A DNA stretch of 64,000 bases from Afipia sp. Lineage in GTDB: Bacteria; Pseudomonadota; Alphaproteobacteria; Rhizobiales; Xanthobacteraceae. The position numbers and the translations under genes are program-made. The notes below the pieces were generated by a model, which saw only the letters and a list, made by a program, of their open reading frames with translations, ran no database searches and was not told the DNA's origin. Below are positions 50,366 to 60,117 of this stretch, one piece after another; position 1 is the stretch's first letter; each line of letters begins with the position of its first letter. Location of the stretch: contig JACQDM010000001.1 in NCBI GenBank assembly GCA_016201045.1, positions 1-64,000 on the forward strand, written 5' to 3'.

Positions 50366-51946
50366 TTATCCCTTGGCGACCGGCAATGCGACGAAGCGCG
50401 ACTGATCGCCGGACTTCACGCGCACCAGCACGCTGTTCTTGTTGTCGGCCTTCGCGGTCTTCATCGCGTCGGTGACTTCGGAGGGCGTGGCAACAACCTT
50501 GCCGGCGATCTCGAGGATCACATCGCCTTCCTTGAAGCCGCGATCGGCCGATGGGCTGTTCGGATCGACGCCGGTGACGACGACGCCGTCCTTGCCTGCG
50601 CCGGCGACAGAGTTCGCCGGTGCAAGCGTCAGACCAAGGTTCGGAACAGCGGTACCGCGCGTCGCCTTACCGCCATTGAGGTCCTGATCGGAGTCCGCTT
50701 TCGCCTGCGCCGAGTTCGGCAATTCGCCGAGCGTCATGCTGAGCGTCTTGTCCGAACCCTTGTGCAGCACGTTGAGCTTCACCGTGGTACCGGGAGCCAT
50801 GCTGCCGATGGTGCGGGCGAGTTCGCGGGCGTCCTTCACCGGCTGGTCATTGACCTTGGTGATGACGTCGCCGGATTCGACACCGGCCTTCGCGGCCGGA
50901 CCATTGGCCTGCGGTTCGGCAACGAGCGCGCCTTCGGCCTTCTTCAAGCCGAGGCTATCGGCGATGTCAGGTGTGACCGGCTGAATCTGGACACCGATCC
51001 AGCCGCGGCTGACCGAGCCCTTGTTCTTCAGCTGGTCGACCACCGACTTCACGGTGTTGGCCGGAATGGCGAATGCGATACCGACGCTGCCGCCGGACGG
51101 CGAATAGATCGCAGTGTTGACGCCGATCACATCACCATTGGTGCCGAAGGTCGGTCCGCCCGAGTTGCCCTTGTTTACGGGCGCGTCGATCTGGATGAAG
51201 TCGTCATACGGTCCATTGCCGATGTCACGGCCGCGAGCCGACACGATGCCGGCGGTCACGGTGCCGCCGAGACCGAACGGGTTGCCAACCGCGAGCACCC
51301 AGTCGCCGATGCGCGGCGGGGTGTCGGACAGTTTGGCGAACGGCAAATCCTTCACACCATCGACCTTGATGAGCGCGAGGTCAGTACGCTGATCTGTGCC
51401 AATGACTTTCGCAGTATGGATGGTGCCGTCGTCGGTCGTCACTTCGACCTTGTCGGCGCCATCGACGACGTGATTGTTGGTGACGGCAAAGCCGTCAGCC
51501 GAAATGAAGAATCCCGAGCCCTGCCCGGTCATCTGACCGCCACGGCCGCGCGGACCCTTCTGGCCGGGGAATCCATCCGGGCCGCCGAAACGCTTGAAGA
51601 AGCGCTCCATCGGAGAGCCCGGCGGGAACGGCGAATCTTCCGGTGAGTCGTTGGACGCCTGCTTCTCGGCGATCTTCACGCGCACCGAAATCACCGACGG
51701 CTTCACGCGCTCGACGATGTCGGCGAAGCCAACCGGCTGCTGAACCTGACGAAGGTCCTTGTTGACCTGCGCGTGAGCGGCAGTGGTCAGAATGTCAAAA
51801 TTGCCTTGCGGCGCGATGCCGTAAGCGGCAACGCCGAGGCCGGCGACGACGGACGCCATCAGCGCGAATTTGCGGGCCGAGAACAGCGAACGGCGCGGGG
51901 CCTTGTAGGATGGAAGTTTCGAGAAGTCGGTGGGGTGGTCAGTCAT
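50366..51946 (-). CDS. degP: Do-family periplasmic serine protease/chaperone
   Basis: A 526-residue protein from ATG 51946, which follows GGAGA; the frame is open upstream without family sequence. A membrane-spanning signal/anchor (about 27-43) precedes the trypsin-like domain with the triad H159 (TNNHVVDG), D189 (RTDLALIKV) and S262 (KGNSGGPTF). Two PDZ domains follow (about 295-390 and 420-520), each with the usual GLxxGDVI strand. It degrades or refolds damaged envelope proteins in the periplasm. A Gly-rich, Pro-containing loop at about 110-140 is longer than in E. coli DegP. The gene is followed by a strong terminator and then the two-component genes. Confidence 0.94.
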   Translation of the reverse strand: MTDHPTDFSKLPSYKAPRRSLFSARKFALMASVVAGLGVAAYGIAPQGNFDILTTAAHAQVNKDLRQVQQPVGFADIVERVKPSVISVRVKIAEKQASNDSPEDSPFPPGSPMERFFKRFGGPDGFPGQKGPRGRGGQMTGQGSGFFISADGFAVTNNHVVDGADKVEVTTDDGTIHTAKVIGTDQRTDLALIKVDGVKDLPFAKLSDTPPRIGDWVLAVGNPFGLGGTVTAGIVSARGRDIGNGPYDDFIQIDAPVNKGNSGGPTFGTNGDVIGVNTAIYSPSGGSVGIAFAIPANTVKSVVDQLKNKGSVSRGWIGVQIQPVTPDIADSLGLKKAEGALVAEPQANGPAAKAGVESGDVITKVNDQPVKDARELARTIGSMAPGTTVKLNVLHKGSDKTLSMTLGELPNSAQAKADSDQDLNGGKATRGTAVPNLGLTLAPANSVAGAGKDGVVVTGVDPNSPSADRGFKEGDVILEIAGKVVATPSEVTDAMKTAKADNKNSVLVRVKSGDQSRFVALPVAKG

Positions 51947-52102
51947 TGATGGTCTCCAGAGCAAAGAAACGACGATGAATCTCGTGGTGCGTATTCCCCT
52001 TGCGAGAAGGGCCGCACCGTCGCTCTGGAACATGGAGGTCGCGGCCTTACCGGCCACTGACGGGGGAATTAATGTTTTGTAATTAGGGTCTGGGATGCCA
52101 GA

Positions 52103-52600
52103 TTATGCGCGCGGTTTGGCGTCGATTTCCCGCGAAATCAGCCTTTCGAGTCGGGCTTCCTCATCCGGTGTGAGGCGCATTGCCGCAGCATCGTTTCCAG
52201 CCCCGTAACGATTGCGCCTGCGAATACTCAGCCACAACGCGATTCCCCCGCTGACAAGAACGAGCGGCGGAACGAGCCACAACAGCAGCGTGCTTTTCTC
52301 GACGCGCGGCTTGAGCAGCACGAATTCGCCGTAACGCGAAACGAGAAAATCCATCACCTGCTCGTCGGTCTTGCCCGCCGCAATCTGTTCGCGCACGAGA
52401 AGCCGAAGATCGCGCGCCAGCGGTGCGTCGGAATCGTCGATCGATTGATTCTGACAGACCATGCAGCGCAATTCGCGCGACAGATTGCGCGCGCGCATTT
52501 CCTTGGCAGGATCGGCCATGATCTCGTCGGGCTGCACGGCATGAGCGGCAATCGGCGCGACGGTCAGCAAGAGCGCGAGGATGGCGGCAAAGCGAGACAT
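52103..52600 (-). CDS. ccmH: Cytochrome c maturation protein CcmH (CycL)
   Basis: A 165-residue thioredoxin-like helper of the c-type cytochrome system I. A signal peptide ends at AHA. The heme-handling pair is C46 and C49 in LRCMVCQNQSID. A membrane helix is at about residues 106-127 and a charged cytoplasmic tail follows. It keeps the CxxCH cysteines of apocytochrome c reduced for heme ligation. It lies 4 bases after ccmF and ends the ccmI-E-F-H operon. The TPR part fused to CcmH in E. coli is encoded here by the separate ccmI gene, as is usual in rhizobia. Confidence 0.94.
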   Translation of the reverse strand: MSRFAAILALLLTVAPIAAHAVQPDEIMADPAKEMRARNLSRELRCMVCQNQSIDDSDAPLARDLRLLVREQIAAGKTDEQVMDFLVSRYGEFVLLKPRVEKSTLLLWLVPPLVLVSGGIALWLSIRRRNRYGAGNDAAAMRLTPDEEARLERLISREIDAKPRA

Positions 52601-52604
52601 CGCC

Positions 52605-54587
52605 CTACTCCGCCGCCTGCAACGAGCCGGATGATTTTGCCGGCTTCGGCGCGCCGACCCGCAACCGGCGATCCGACAGCGACAGCATGCCCCCGAACGC
52701 CATCAGCACCGGACCGAACCAGATCAGAAGCACCAGCGGCTTGTGATAGATCCTGACCGCAACCGAACCGTCGGTATTGGAATCGCCGAGCGAGATATAA
52801 AGCTGGCTCACGCCGCGCGTCAGCAGCGCGGCCTCCGTGGTCGACATACCGCGCGTGGTGAAATTGCGTTTCGACGGCGTCATGATGCCGATCGGGCTAC
52901 CATCCAGCGTCACACTGAATCGCGAAACCTGTTCGCGATAGTTCGGGCCCTGCTGCTGGGTCACATCGTCGAGCCGGACTTCGTAGCCGCCGACATTGGC
53001 GACATCGCCGGGCTTCATCGAGGCGATGCGCTCGGAATTCCATGTTGTTTCGCAGACGATGCCGATCAGCGCGATGCCGAGGCCCGCATGAGCAAATGCC
53101 GACCCCCATGTCGAACGCGGCAACCCGCGCGCGCGCTGTGTTGCGACTCTCAACGGCACGCGGAATAATTGCGTGCGCTCGACGATGTCGCTGATCGATC
53201 CTGCGACGACGAAAACTGCCATCCCAATCGCTAGCGGCGCGAAAGCGCTGCCACCGCGTGCCCATGCCCATGTCACCGCGACTGTCACAAGCGCGACAAT
53301 GCCTGCCGCCAGCAGCCGCTGCATCGCTCCCATCAGATCGCCGCGCTTCCAGGCGAGTTGCGTCCCGAATGGAACCGCGATCAACAGCGGCACGCACAGC
53401 GGACCGAAGGTAAGATTGAAGAACGGCGCGCCGACGGAAATTTTCTCGCCGGTCAGAACTTCAAGCGCCAGCGGATAGAGTGTGCCGACGAACACGGTCG
53501 CGCAGGCTGTCGTCAGAAACAGATTGTTCAGCACCAACGCACCTTCGCGCGAGATCGGTGCGAACAGACCGCCCTGCTTCAAGGACGGTGCGCGCCATGC
53601 GTAGAGAGTGAGGCTGCCGCCGATGAACAGGCACAGAATCGCCAGAATAAAGACGCCGCGCGCCGGATCGCTGGCGAATGTATGAACGGATGTGAGAACG
53701 CCCGAGCGCACCAGGAACGTGCCGAGCAGCGACAGCGAGAACGTCAGGATCGAAAGAAGAATGGTCCATACCTTCAGCGCGTCGCGCTTTTCCATCACAA
53801 CGGCGGAGTGAAGCAACGCGGTACCAGCGAGCCACGGCATCAACGACGCGTTCTCGACCGGATCCCAGAACCACCAGCCGCCCCAGCCAAGTTCGTAGTA
53901 AGCCCAGTACGATCCCATCGCGATGCCGAGCGTGAGAAATATCCACGCCATCAGCGTCCAGGGCCTTACCCACCGCGCCCAAGCCGCATCGACGCGGCCT
54001 TCGATCAGAGCGGCAACCGCAAACGAGAACGAAATCGAGAACCCGACATAGCCGAGATAGAGCATGGGCGGATGAATCGCCAAGCCGATGTCATGCAGAA
54101 CCGGATTGAGATCGCGGCCCTCGATCGGCGGATTGGCGATGCGCAGAAACGGATTCGATGTCAGCAGAATGAAGAGATAGAACGCCGATCCGACCCATGC
54201 CTGCACGGCGAGCACGTGCGCGCGCAGCGACAACGGCAGATTGTTGCCGAACGCCGCAACCATGCCGCCGAACAGCGACAGGATCAGCACCCACAGCAGC
54301 ATCGAGCCTTCGTGGTTGCCCAATACGCCGGTGATTTTATAGATCATCGGTTTCAGCGAGTGCGAATTCTCGAACACGTTGACGACGGAAAAATCCGACG
54401 TGACGTGCAAGAGCACGAGTGCCGCGAACGACAGGCCTGTGAATGCGAATTGCGCCAGCGCCGTCGAGCGCGCGACATTCATCAGCGCCGGATCGTGCAG
54501 CCGCGCGCCGATCACCGGCACGATGGATTGAATGAGCGCCAGCGCCAGCGCCAAAACCAACGCATAGTGCCCGGCTTCCGCGATCAT
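52605..54587 (-). CDS. ccmF: Heme lyase subunit CcmF (CycK)
   Basis: A 660-residue membrane protein with about 13-15 helices. The tryptophan-rich heme-handling motif is [18 protein letters not shown]. Conserved histidines for heme lie in [23 protein letters not shown] loops and the second periplasmic histidine after WALLHSA-type sequence. It brings heme from CcmE to apocytochrome c together with CcmH and CcmI. Its ATG overlaps the ccmE stop as ATGA, and ccmH begins 4 bases after its own stop. Length is normal for the family (about 650-660). Confidence 0.95.
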   Translation of the reverse strand: MIAEAGHYALVLALALALIQSIVPVIGARLHDPALMNVARSTALAQFAFTGLSFAALVLLHVTSDFSVVNVFENSHSLKPMIYKITGVLGNHEGSMLLWVLILSLFGGMVAAFGNNLPLSLRAHVLAVQAWVGSAFYLFILLTSNPFLRIANPPIEGRDLNPVLHDIGLAIHPPMLYLGYVGFSISFSFAVAALIEGRVDAAWARWVRPWTLMAWIFLTLGIAMGSYWAYYELGWGGWWFWDPVENASLMPWLAGTALLHSAVVMEKRDALKVWTILLSILTFSLSLLGTFLVRSGVLTSVHTFASDPARGVFILAILCLFIGGSLTLYAWRAPSLKQGGLFAPISREGALVLNNLFLTTACATVFVGTLYPLALEVLTGEKISVGAPFFNLTFGPLCVPLLIAVPFGTQLAWKRGDLMGAMQRLLAAGIVALVTVAVTWAWARGGSAFAPLAIGMAVFVVAGSISDIVERTQLFRVPLRVATQRARGLPRSTWGSAFAHAGLGIALIGIVCETTWNSERIASMKPGDVANVGGYEVRLDDVTQQQGPNYREQVSRFSVTLDGSPIGIMTPSKRNFTTRGMSTTEAALLTRGVSQLYISLGDSNTDGSVAVRIYHKPLVLLIWFGPVLMAFGGMLSLSDRRLRVGAPKPAKSSGSLQAAE

Positions 54588-55057
54588 TGCGTTGCGCCCT
54601 TGGTGTCGGAGACTTTCTTCGGCGCGCCTTCGTTCCAGAGGCCCTTCTTCTTCAGCTCATCCGCGACCGCCTTCGGCATGTAGGTCTCGTCATGCTTGGC
54701 AAGCACGGTATCGGCCTTGAACACGCCGTCCGGGCCGATTGCGCCTTCGGAAATGATGCCCTGCCCCTCGCGGAACAGATCGGGCAGCACGCCCTGATAT
54801 TTTACCGGCACCGTCGCACTGCCGTCGGTGACGTCGAATTTCACGTTGAGATTCTCGCCGCGCACGATGGAGCCTTCGCGCACGAGACCGCCGAGGCGAA
54901 AGCGCTGGCCCGGCACGATGTGCTTCTCTGCAATGGAGGACGGCGTCGAGAAGAACACGATCGAATCGCGCATCGCGTTGAGCACAAGCGCGACCGCAAC
55001 GGCCAACACCGCGAGCGAACCTCCGATCAACGTCAATCGCCGTTGCTTGCGAGTCAT
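54584..55057 (-). CDS. ccmE: Heme chaperone CcmE (CycJ)
   Basis: A 157-residue periplasmic heme carrier with an N-terminal anchor helix (about 7-27) and an OB-fold. The covalent heme-binding His is H122 in [11 protein letters not shown], the family H-D-E-x-Y motif. [13 protein letters not shown] and [12 protein letters not shown] are the usual strands. It accepts heme at the inner-membrane outer face and hands it to CcmF. The C-terminal flexible tail is charged, as normal. Its stop overlaps the ccmF start. Confidence 0.95.
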   Translation of the reverse strand: MTRKQRRLTLIGGSLAVLAVAVALVLNAMRDSIVFFSTPSSIAEKHIVPGQRFRLGGLVREGSIVRGENLNVKFDVTDGSATVPVKYQGVLPDLFREGQGIISEGAIGPDGVFKADTVLAKHDETYMPKAVADELKKKGLWNEGAPKKVSDTKGATQ

Positions 55058-55119
55058 TGCATTTCCTTAAAGGGCATGACGTTATCCGAAAACCGCTTCA
55101 TACTTTTCGGCGTCATGCC

Positions 55120-56223
55120 TTATCCATCGATCCCAAAGTCTTTGACGCCATCATTCAGCCGCTTGAGGCGCGCTGCGTCCTTCGCCGCAGCGCCGCGCGC
55201 ATCCTTGAGTGCGTTCTGCGCCTTGTCGCGTTCACCGAGCACGATATAGGCCCGCATCAGCCGCAGCCAGCCTTCGACATCGCCGCCGTCGGTTTTGAGC
55301 CGTGTCGCGAGCCGATCCACCATGCCTCGGATCATCGTGGTACGGTCCGCGTCAGACATATCTTTGGCGGCAGCGACGGTTTCGTCCGACAATTTCGGCG
55401 CATCCACACCGACACGACCGAGTGCCTGCTGCAGCAACGGCCGCCACGGCGCATCCGCAGGCGCACTCGCAAGCATCTCGCGCCAGATATTGGCAGCGTC
55501 CGCCTTGCGCCCGTCCTGCTCGGCGGCAAGGCCGACGAGATAGCGCGCTTTCACTTCATTGGGATCGAGCTTGATGGCACGTTCGAGTTCAGTCTTCGCC
55601 TCACTGGTGACGACCCCACCGGCGGCTGCGGCCATGGCTTCGCCGAGATCGGCACGGCGCGTTGCGGTCTCGCCATTATACTGGATGGAGTTGCGCCACG
55701 CGCGAGCGGCGTCATCGTAGCGGCCGATCTTGAACAGCACAGGTGCCAGCACTTCCCAGCCGCGTCCGTCGGAAGGATTTTTTTCGAGATGGGTTTCGAC
55801 CTGCGCCACGAGCCGCTCGAGAGGCGCGTTCGCGACGGGCGCAGCCATGCGCGATGCAATCGGAAAATCGCCGATCGAAGGCGAGCCGAGCCGAGCGTAA
55901 AATCCGGCGGCTATCAGCGGCATCACGACCAGTGCGAACACAGCAACTGCGCGGCGAAACGATACGTTGGCCGTCGATGTCGCGCCCGCTTCCTGATCGG
56001 ACGCGGCCAACAGACGCCGGCTGATTTCGACACGCGCCGCGTCTGCTTCCGCAGGCGCGATCATGCCGGACGCTGCGTCACGCGCGACTTCCGCAAGCTG
56101 GTCTTTATAGACGACGGTTTCGGAGCCTTCGGGGCGCGCTTGAGTGCGACGCCCGAGCGGCCACAGCACGGCGAACACGGCTGCGGCAGTCATCAGGGCA
56201 AAGACGAACCAGAGCGCCATCAA
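55120..56223 (-). CDS. ccmI: Cytochrome c maturation protein CcmI (CycH)
   Basis: A 367-residue protein of the CcmI family. Two membrane helices flank a short loop (about 3-22 and 93-115) with FALMTAAAVFAVLWPLG at the start and VYKDQLAEVARDAASGMI after it. The large periplasmic part (about 125-360) is TPR-like, with LERLVAQVETHLEKNPSDGRGWEVLAPVLFKIGRYDDAARAW recognisable as helical repeats. It binds the C-terminus of apocytochromes and passes them to CcmF/H. It is the first gene of the ccmI-E-F-H operon, 62 bases before ccmE. Divergence of this protein is typical, so the family call rests on helices plus context. Confidence 0.92.
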   Translation of the reverse strand: MMALWFVFALMTAAAVFAVLWPLGRRTQARPEGSETVVYKDQLAEVARDAASGMIAPAEADAARVEISRRLLAASDQEAGATSTANVSFRRAVAVFALVVMPLIAAGFYARLGSPSIGDFPIASRMAAPVANAPLERLVAQVETHLEKNPSDGRGWEVLAPVLFKIGRYDDAARAWRNSIQYNGETATRRADLGEAMAAAAGGVVTSEAKTELERAIKLDPNEVKARYLVGLAAEQDGRKADAANIWREMLASAPADAPWRPLLQQALGRVGVDAPKLSDETVAAAKDMSDADRTTMIRGMVDRLATRLKTDGGDVEGWLRLMRAYIVLGERDKAQNALKDARGAAAKDAARLKRLNDGVKDFGIDG

Positions 56224-56383
56224 TCAAGAGTTCCGGAGACAGACGCCGAACCCGCTCGGCACCGAATGGGCCGGGTTACACCATGGCTGGATCATGCGCG
56301 CAATTGACATTTGCGGCACGAAATATCGCGTTTCGGAGGGGAATATTTGAGGCGGATCAACCGGCGCAAAGGCAGGGTTGAGG

Positions 56384-57766
56384 TCAGCCGGTCTTGCGCT
56401 CGCCGGGGCGCGCCATGTCAGCGGCCTTGCTCATGAGCATGGCGTAGTCGGGCCCGAACAGCACGTCGCAGAAGCGGATCGCGGCCTGCACCTGCATCTT
56501 GCGGAACGCGCGGACAGTGGGGTTCGTGGAGCGTAGCGATTCGACGAGATTTTCGGTGGCCGTCTCGATATATTGCTGCAACTCGGTGAAGGAGCGCAGC
56601 GTGACTTCGTTGATCGCAAGTTCCGATGCGTAGTTGCGGCACACCGCGACGAACTCGATGAGTGCCGCGGTCTCGTCGATCTCCGTCGGATCGAGGCGGC
56701 TGCTGGCGGTGACGTCCTTGTCCGGTCCCTGACGCAAAAGCCGCCGCACGCGGCCCGGAACGCCGTCGATTTCCGACTTCATGCCGTTGGAAATGTCCGA
56801 ACGAATCGCAGCGAGCTGGCGGCCCCAGTTCGAGTCGGTGCGGAAATCGAGTTCGGTGCGAAGCCCGCGCACGCCGTCATGCAGCGTCTTCAAATGATTG
56901 ACGATGTTCTTGTACTGGCCGCGCTTGATGTCCGCACGCAGTTCGTTTGTCACGCGCGACAGATCGTGGATCGCCATTGTCACGGTGACGCCGAGCGGCG
57001 TGCCGGCGATACGCACTTCGTCGTCGGAGCCCGCGACCGAAATGCCGAGCCGGATGATCTGCCAGGGCGAGCCGAGACGCTGCATCACCAGCGACAGCGC
57101 GAAGGGAAGAACCTGCGGGGATTGCAGCGAAGGCATGTTGAGTGCACCCAGCACCGAACGCACCTGCGACTCCTCGAACTCGCGCATGTAACCTTGGAGG
57201 CGGATGCCAAGCGTATCGAGCGCTTCGCGTACCTTGAGCACCGCGCCGATCGGGCCGATGTCTTCGACGACGCTCGGCGCGCCGAGACGGCCGAGACGCT
57301 GGCGATCCGGTCCGGGTGCGGTGATTTTTGCAATCGCTTCGGAGGCGGCGATCTGCGTCGCACGCGTCACCCGATCAAGATCAGGTGCGTCCGGCGCGTT
57401 CGCGGGATGAGTGAGCGCGGCTTCGAATTTGCGGATGTCTTCGGGCGCGCCTTCACGGACGAGCCACAGCCACACCGGGGCGAGCGAGGAACGGCGGATC
57501 TGGCCCGGCCGGATGTTGGGGGTGTTTTCGACGAGGAAGGGTTCGAGCGGGCGAAACAGCAACCGCATCGGATCGGCGGTGCGCGGCGTGGCGTCCTCGC
57601 TCGGCGCGCGGACGATGGAGCGCAGTTGCTCAATGACGAAATTGGCGACGGCGACGTCCTCGCCCCGTTCGATGGAGCGCTCGAACTCGCGCATCAGCAA
57701 TGCCTGCGCCTTCGGCGGCAGCTGGCCGAGATAATTCCGCAATCGATCGATCGTCGGCTGACTCAT
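56384..57766 (-). CDS. Conserved hypothetical protein, 460 residues, no known domain
   Basis: A 460-residue protein, starting at ATG 57766 (MSQPTIDRLRNYLGQLP), rich in helix-forming residues and Arg/Leu/Asp/Glu. I recognise no domain, no signal peptide and no clear membrane helix, so it should be cytosolic. Notable are an N-terminal region with QALLMREFERSIERGEDVAV, a central VLGALNMPSLQSPQ, and a C-terminal LQQYIETATENLVESLRS. Arg/Glu-rich helices suggest a scaffold or an uncharacterised regulator. It lies between ccmI (160 bases away) and a two-component system (122 bases) on the same strand. Codon use is like its neighbours, so it is not a recent import. Confidence 0.8.
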   Translation of the reverse strand: MSQPTIDRLRNYLGQLPPKAQALLMREFERSIERGEDVAVANFVIEQLRSIVRAPSEDATPRTADPMRLLFRPLEPFLVENTPNIRPGQIRRSSLAPVWLWLVREGAPEDIRKFEAALTHPANAPDAPDLDRVTRATQIAASEAIAKITAPGPDRQRLGRLGAPSVVEDIGPIGAVLKVREALDTLGIRLQGYMREFEESQVRSVLGALNMPSLQSPQVLPFALSLVMQRLGSPWQIIRLGISVAGSDDEVRIAGTPLGVTVTMAIHDLSRVTNELRADIKRGQYKNIVNHLKTLHDGVRGLRTELDFRTDSNWGRQLAAIRSDISNGMKSEIDGVPGRVRRLLRQGPDKDVTASSRLDPTEIDETAALIEFVAVCRNYASELAINEVTLRSFTELQQYIETATENLVESLRSTNPTVRAFRKMQVQAAIRFCDVLFGPDYAMLMSKAADMARPGERKTG

Positions 57767-57888
57767 GCGCCCAAACGCTAACCCCACGGCAGACCGGCGG
57801 CTGAGGCCGCACGGTGTCCATCGGGTGTCATAGCCGGAACGTGGTTAAGATCGCTTTAAGGATTGGTATTCGGGGATGGGTTCCTAGA

Positions 57889-59289
57889 CTACACCCCCGG
57901 CAATTCCAGCTCGGCCCGCAGGCCCCCGATCGGGGCCGAGCCGAGCCGTAGCTGCCCACCGTAAAGGGTCGCCAGATCGGAGACGATAGCCAAACCCAAT
58001 CCAGAGCCGGGCTTGGACTCGTCGAGCCGCTGGCCGCGCTTAGCAACCTGCGCCCGTTCGGCGTGGGTCAGGCCGCGCCCGTCGTCATCGATAATGATGT
58101 GGATGGTGGGACCGAGCGTGCCGTCGGACGGCGGCTCGACATTGACCTCGATGAACACCCTGCCCTCGGCCCATTTGCAGGCGTTGTCGACGAGGTTGCC
58201 GGCCATTTCCTCGAGGTCCTGCCGCTCGCCGCGAAACTTCGCCTCGCCGTGCATTTCCACGTCGACGGTGAGATCGCGGTTGCGGTGGATTTTTTCCATT
58301 GTCCGTTGCAGCGCCTCGATCACGGGTGCCACTTCGGTGACGGTGCCGATGGTGGTGAGACGCGCCGCGATCCGCGCGCGCTCCAGATGATGGGCGACCT
58401 GATCGCGCATCACGTCGGCTTGTTCGAGGATTTTCTGCGCGAAGGGATCGTGGCCGTGCTGCCCGGCTTCGTTGACGATCACCGACAGCGGCGTCTTAAT
58501 CGCATGCGCAAGATTGCCGACGTGGGTGCGCGAGCGCTCGACGATGGCGCGGTTGGCGTCGAGCAGCGCGTTGGTCTCGCGCGCGAGCGGCGCGATCTCC
58601 TTGGGAAATTCGCCCTCAAGCCGTTCGGCGTTGCCGGAGCGGATATCGGACAACGCTCTTGAAATGCGCTTGAGCGGTGCGAGGCCGTAACGCACCTGAA
58701 ACAGCGTCGTCAGCAGAAGACCGAAAGTCAGCGCGGCGAAGGTGCCTGCGAGATAATAATCGAAGGTGCGGGTTTCCTCGGTGATCTCGGTGGAGTCGCC
58801 TGCAACGGTGGCGAGAAATTTTCCCTCCGCGCCGAGATCGACAGGCCGCTCGACCATCCGCAGATGCTGGCCTTCGGGTCCGTCGACATAGGCCAGACGA
58901 ACGCCCGACTGATTGAGTTCGACGCCGCGCTCTTCGAGTTTCGGCAGCGACGCATCCCACAGCGAACGCGAGGCGCGCACCTCAGCCTGCTTACCGTCGG
59001 TGCGTTCCATCTTCCAGTACCAGCCCGACAGCGGCAGTTCGAACAGCGGCTCGCCGAGCGACGGCGCGGCGCGGTCCTTGTCTTTATCCTTGTCGTTGGG
59101 ATCGTCCGGCGCTTCGGCTTCGGCAATCAGCGTGCGCAGATAAAAATTGAGACGGCGGTCGAACGCGCGCTCGACTGAGCGCTGATAGACGGCCGACAGC
59201 ACGATGCCGGTGACGAGCAGGATCAGCACCACCCAGGCCGTTGCCGAGAGGAACAGGCGCGCCGCCAGCGAATGGGTGCGGAATTTCAA
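57889..59289 (-). CDS. Sensor histidine kinase, PhoQ-like
   Basis: A 466-residue kinase. It has two membrane helices (about 13-35 and 177-199) around a periplasmic domain of about 140 residues, with an acidic DDPNDKDKDKDR run at 62-73 and a GWYWKMERTDGKQ segment. A HAMP-like region follows. The phospho-accepting H262 is in VGNLAHAIKTPLSV, and the ATPase has DNACKWAEG and GSGLGLAIVSDLATLYGG. The acidic run could bind divalent cations or cationic peptides as in PhoQ; that is inference. The regulator gene is 63 bases upstream on the same strand, so the two form one system. Confidence 0.9.
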   Translation of the reverse strand: MKFRTHSLAARLFLSATAWVVLILLVTGIVLSAVYQRSVERAFDRRLNFYLRTLIAEAEAPDDPNDKDKDKDRAAPSLGEPLFELPLSGWYWKMERTDGKQAEVRASRSLWDASLPKLEERGVELNQSGVRLAYVDGPEGQHLRMVERPVDLGAEGKFLATVAGDSTEITEETRTFDYYLAGTFAALTFGLLLTTLFQVRYGLAPLKRISRALSDIRSGNAERLEGEFPKEIAPLARETNALLDANRAIVERSRTHVGNLAHAIKTPLSVIVNEAGQHGHDPFAQKILEQADVMRDQVAHHLERARIAARLTTIGTVTEVAPVIEALQRTMEKIHRNRDLTVDVEMHGEAKFRGERQDLEEMAGNLVDNACKWAEGRVFIEVNVEPPSDGTLGPTIHIIIDDDGRGLTHAERAQVAKRGQRLDESKPGSGLGLAIVSDLATLYGGQLRLGSAPIGGLRAELELPGV

Positions 59290-59352
59290 ACAGGCTCTCC
59301 ATGCCGGACGCGCCGGATGGACAAGTCTAAATCGTAAGGAGGATTGAGGCCA

Positions 59353-60030
59353 CTAGCGCGCATCGGCAGCGGGCGGCGGGGTCAACAGATAGCCGAGGCC
59401 GCGCACGGTCTGGATGATGTCGACATCGAGCTTCTTGCGAATCCGGCCGACGAACACCTCGATGGTGTTGGAGTCGCGGTCGAAGTCCTGATCGTACAGA
59501 TGTTCGACCAGTTCGGTGCGCGACACCACGCGGCCGGAATGATGCATCAGATACGCCAGCAGGCGATACTCGTGCGAGGTCATCTTGATGTGGTTGCCGT
59601 TGACGCTGACGCGATTGGTGCGTGTATCCAGCGTCACCGGCCCACAAGTCAGTTCGCTCTGCGCATGACCGGCGGAGCGCCGCAGCAGCGCACGAATTCG
59701 CGCCAGCACTTCTTCGAGGTGGAAAGGCTTTGCGACATAGTCGTCGGCGCCGGCATCGAAGCCTTGCACCTTGTCGCTCCAGCGATCGCGTGCCGTCAGG
59801 ATCAGAACCGGCATCGCGCGCTTGTTGCGCCGCCAGGCTTCCAGCACCGAAATGCCGTCCATTTTCGGCAGGCCGATGTCGAGCACTACCGCGTCATAGG
59901 GCTCGCTGTCGCCGAGGAAGTGGCCCTCCTCGCCGTCAAACGCGCGGTCCACAACATAGCCCGCATCCGTCAGCGCGGTTGTGAGCTGGCGGTTCAGATC
60001 GGGATCGTCTTCAACAACAAGCAGGCGCAA
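59353..60030 (-). CDS. OmpR-family response regulator, PhoP/QseB-like
   Basis: A 225-residue regulator. The receiver has E7, D8 and D9, D51 (VVLDIGLPKMDG), T79 and K101 (DDYVAKPF). The winged-helix domain has MTSHEYRLLAYLMHHSGRVV and SNTIEVFVGRIRKKL and ends with the GYLLTPPP wing. This receiver-plus-wHTH pattern with LPKMDG is the PhoP/QseB subgroup. It lies upstream of the PhoQ-like kinase, whose start is 63 bases downstream. Direct targets are unknown; the downstream kinase is expected to be autoregulated. Confidence 0.92.
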   Translation of the reverse strand: MRLLVVEDDPDLNRQLTTALTDAGYVVDRAFDGEEGHFLGDSEPYDAVVLDIGLPKMDGISVLEAWRRNKRAMPVLILTARDRWSDKVQGFDAGADDYVAKPFHLEEVLARIRALLRRSAGHAQSELTCGPVTLDTRTNRVSVNGNHIKMTSHEYRLLAYLMHHSGRVVSRTELVEHLYDQDFDRDSNTIEVFVGRIRKKLDVDIIQTVRGLGYLLTPPPAADAR

Positions 60031-60117
60031 GTCAGTCTCCCCGGACGTCCGGATTTATGGAGGCTAACATGAGGGGCGCGCGGGTGAATGATGAATGAAC
60101 GCCGCAGGTGCTATGGA

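Noticed and set aside
53358-54683. 441-codon plus-strand open frame
   Set aside because: Antisense to ccmF, which has all family motifs; the product is an Arg/Gln/Glu-rich shadow.
55057-56307. 416-codon plus-strand open frame
   Set aside because: Antisense to ccmI, with no recognisable domain and a low-complexity Arg/His composition.
56573-57781. 402-codon plus-strand open frame
   Set aside because: Antisense to the 460-residue hypothetical gene. The minus-strand gene has a more protein-like composition and the same codon bias as its neighbours, so it is preferred.
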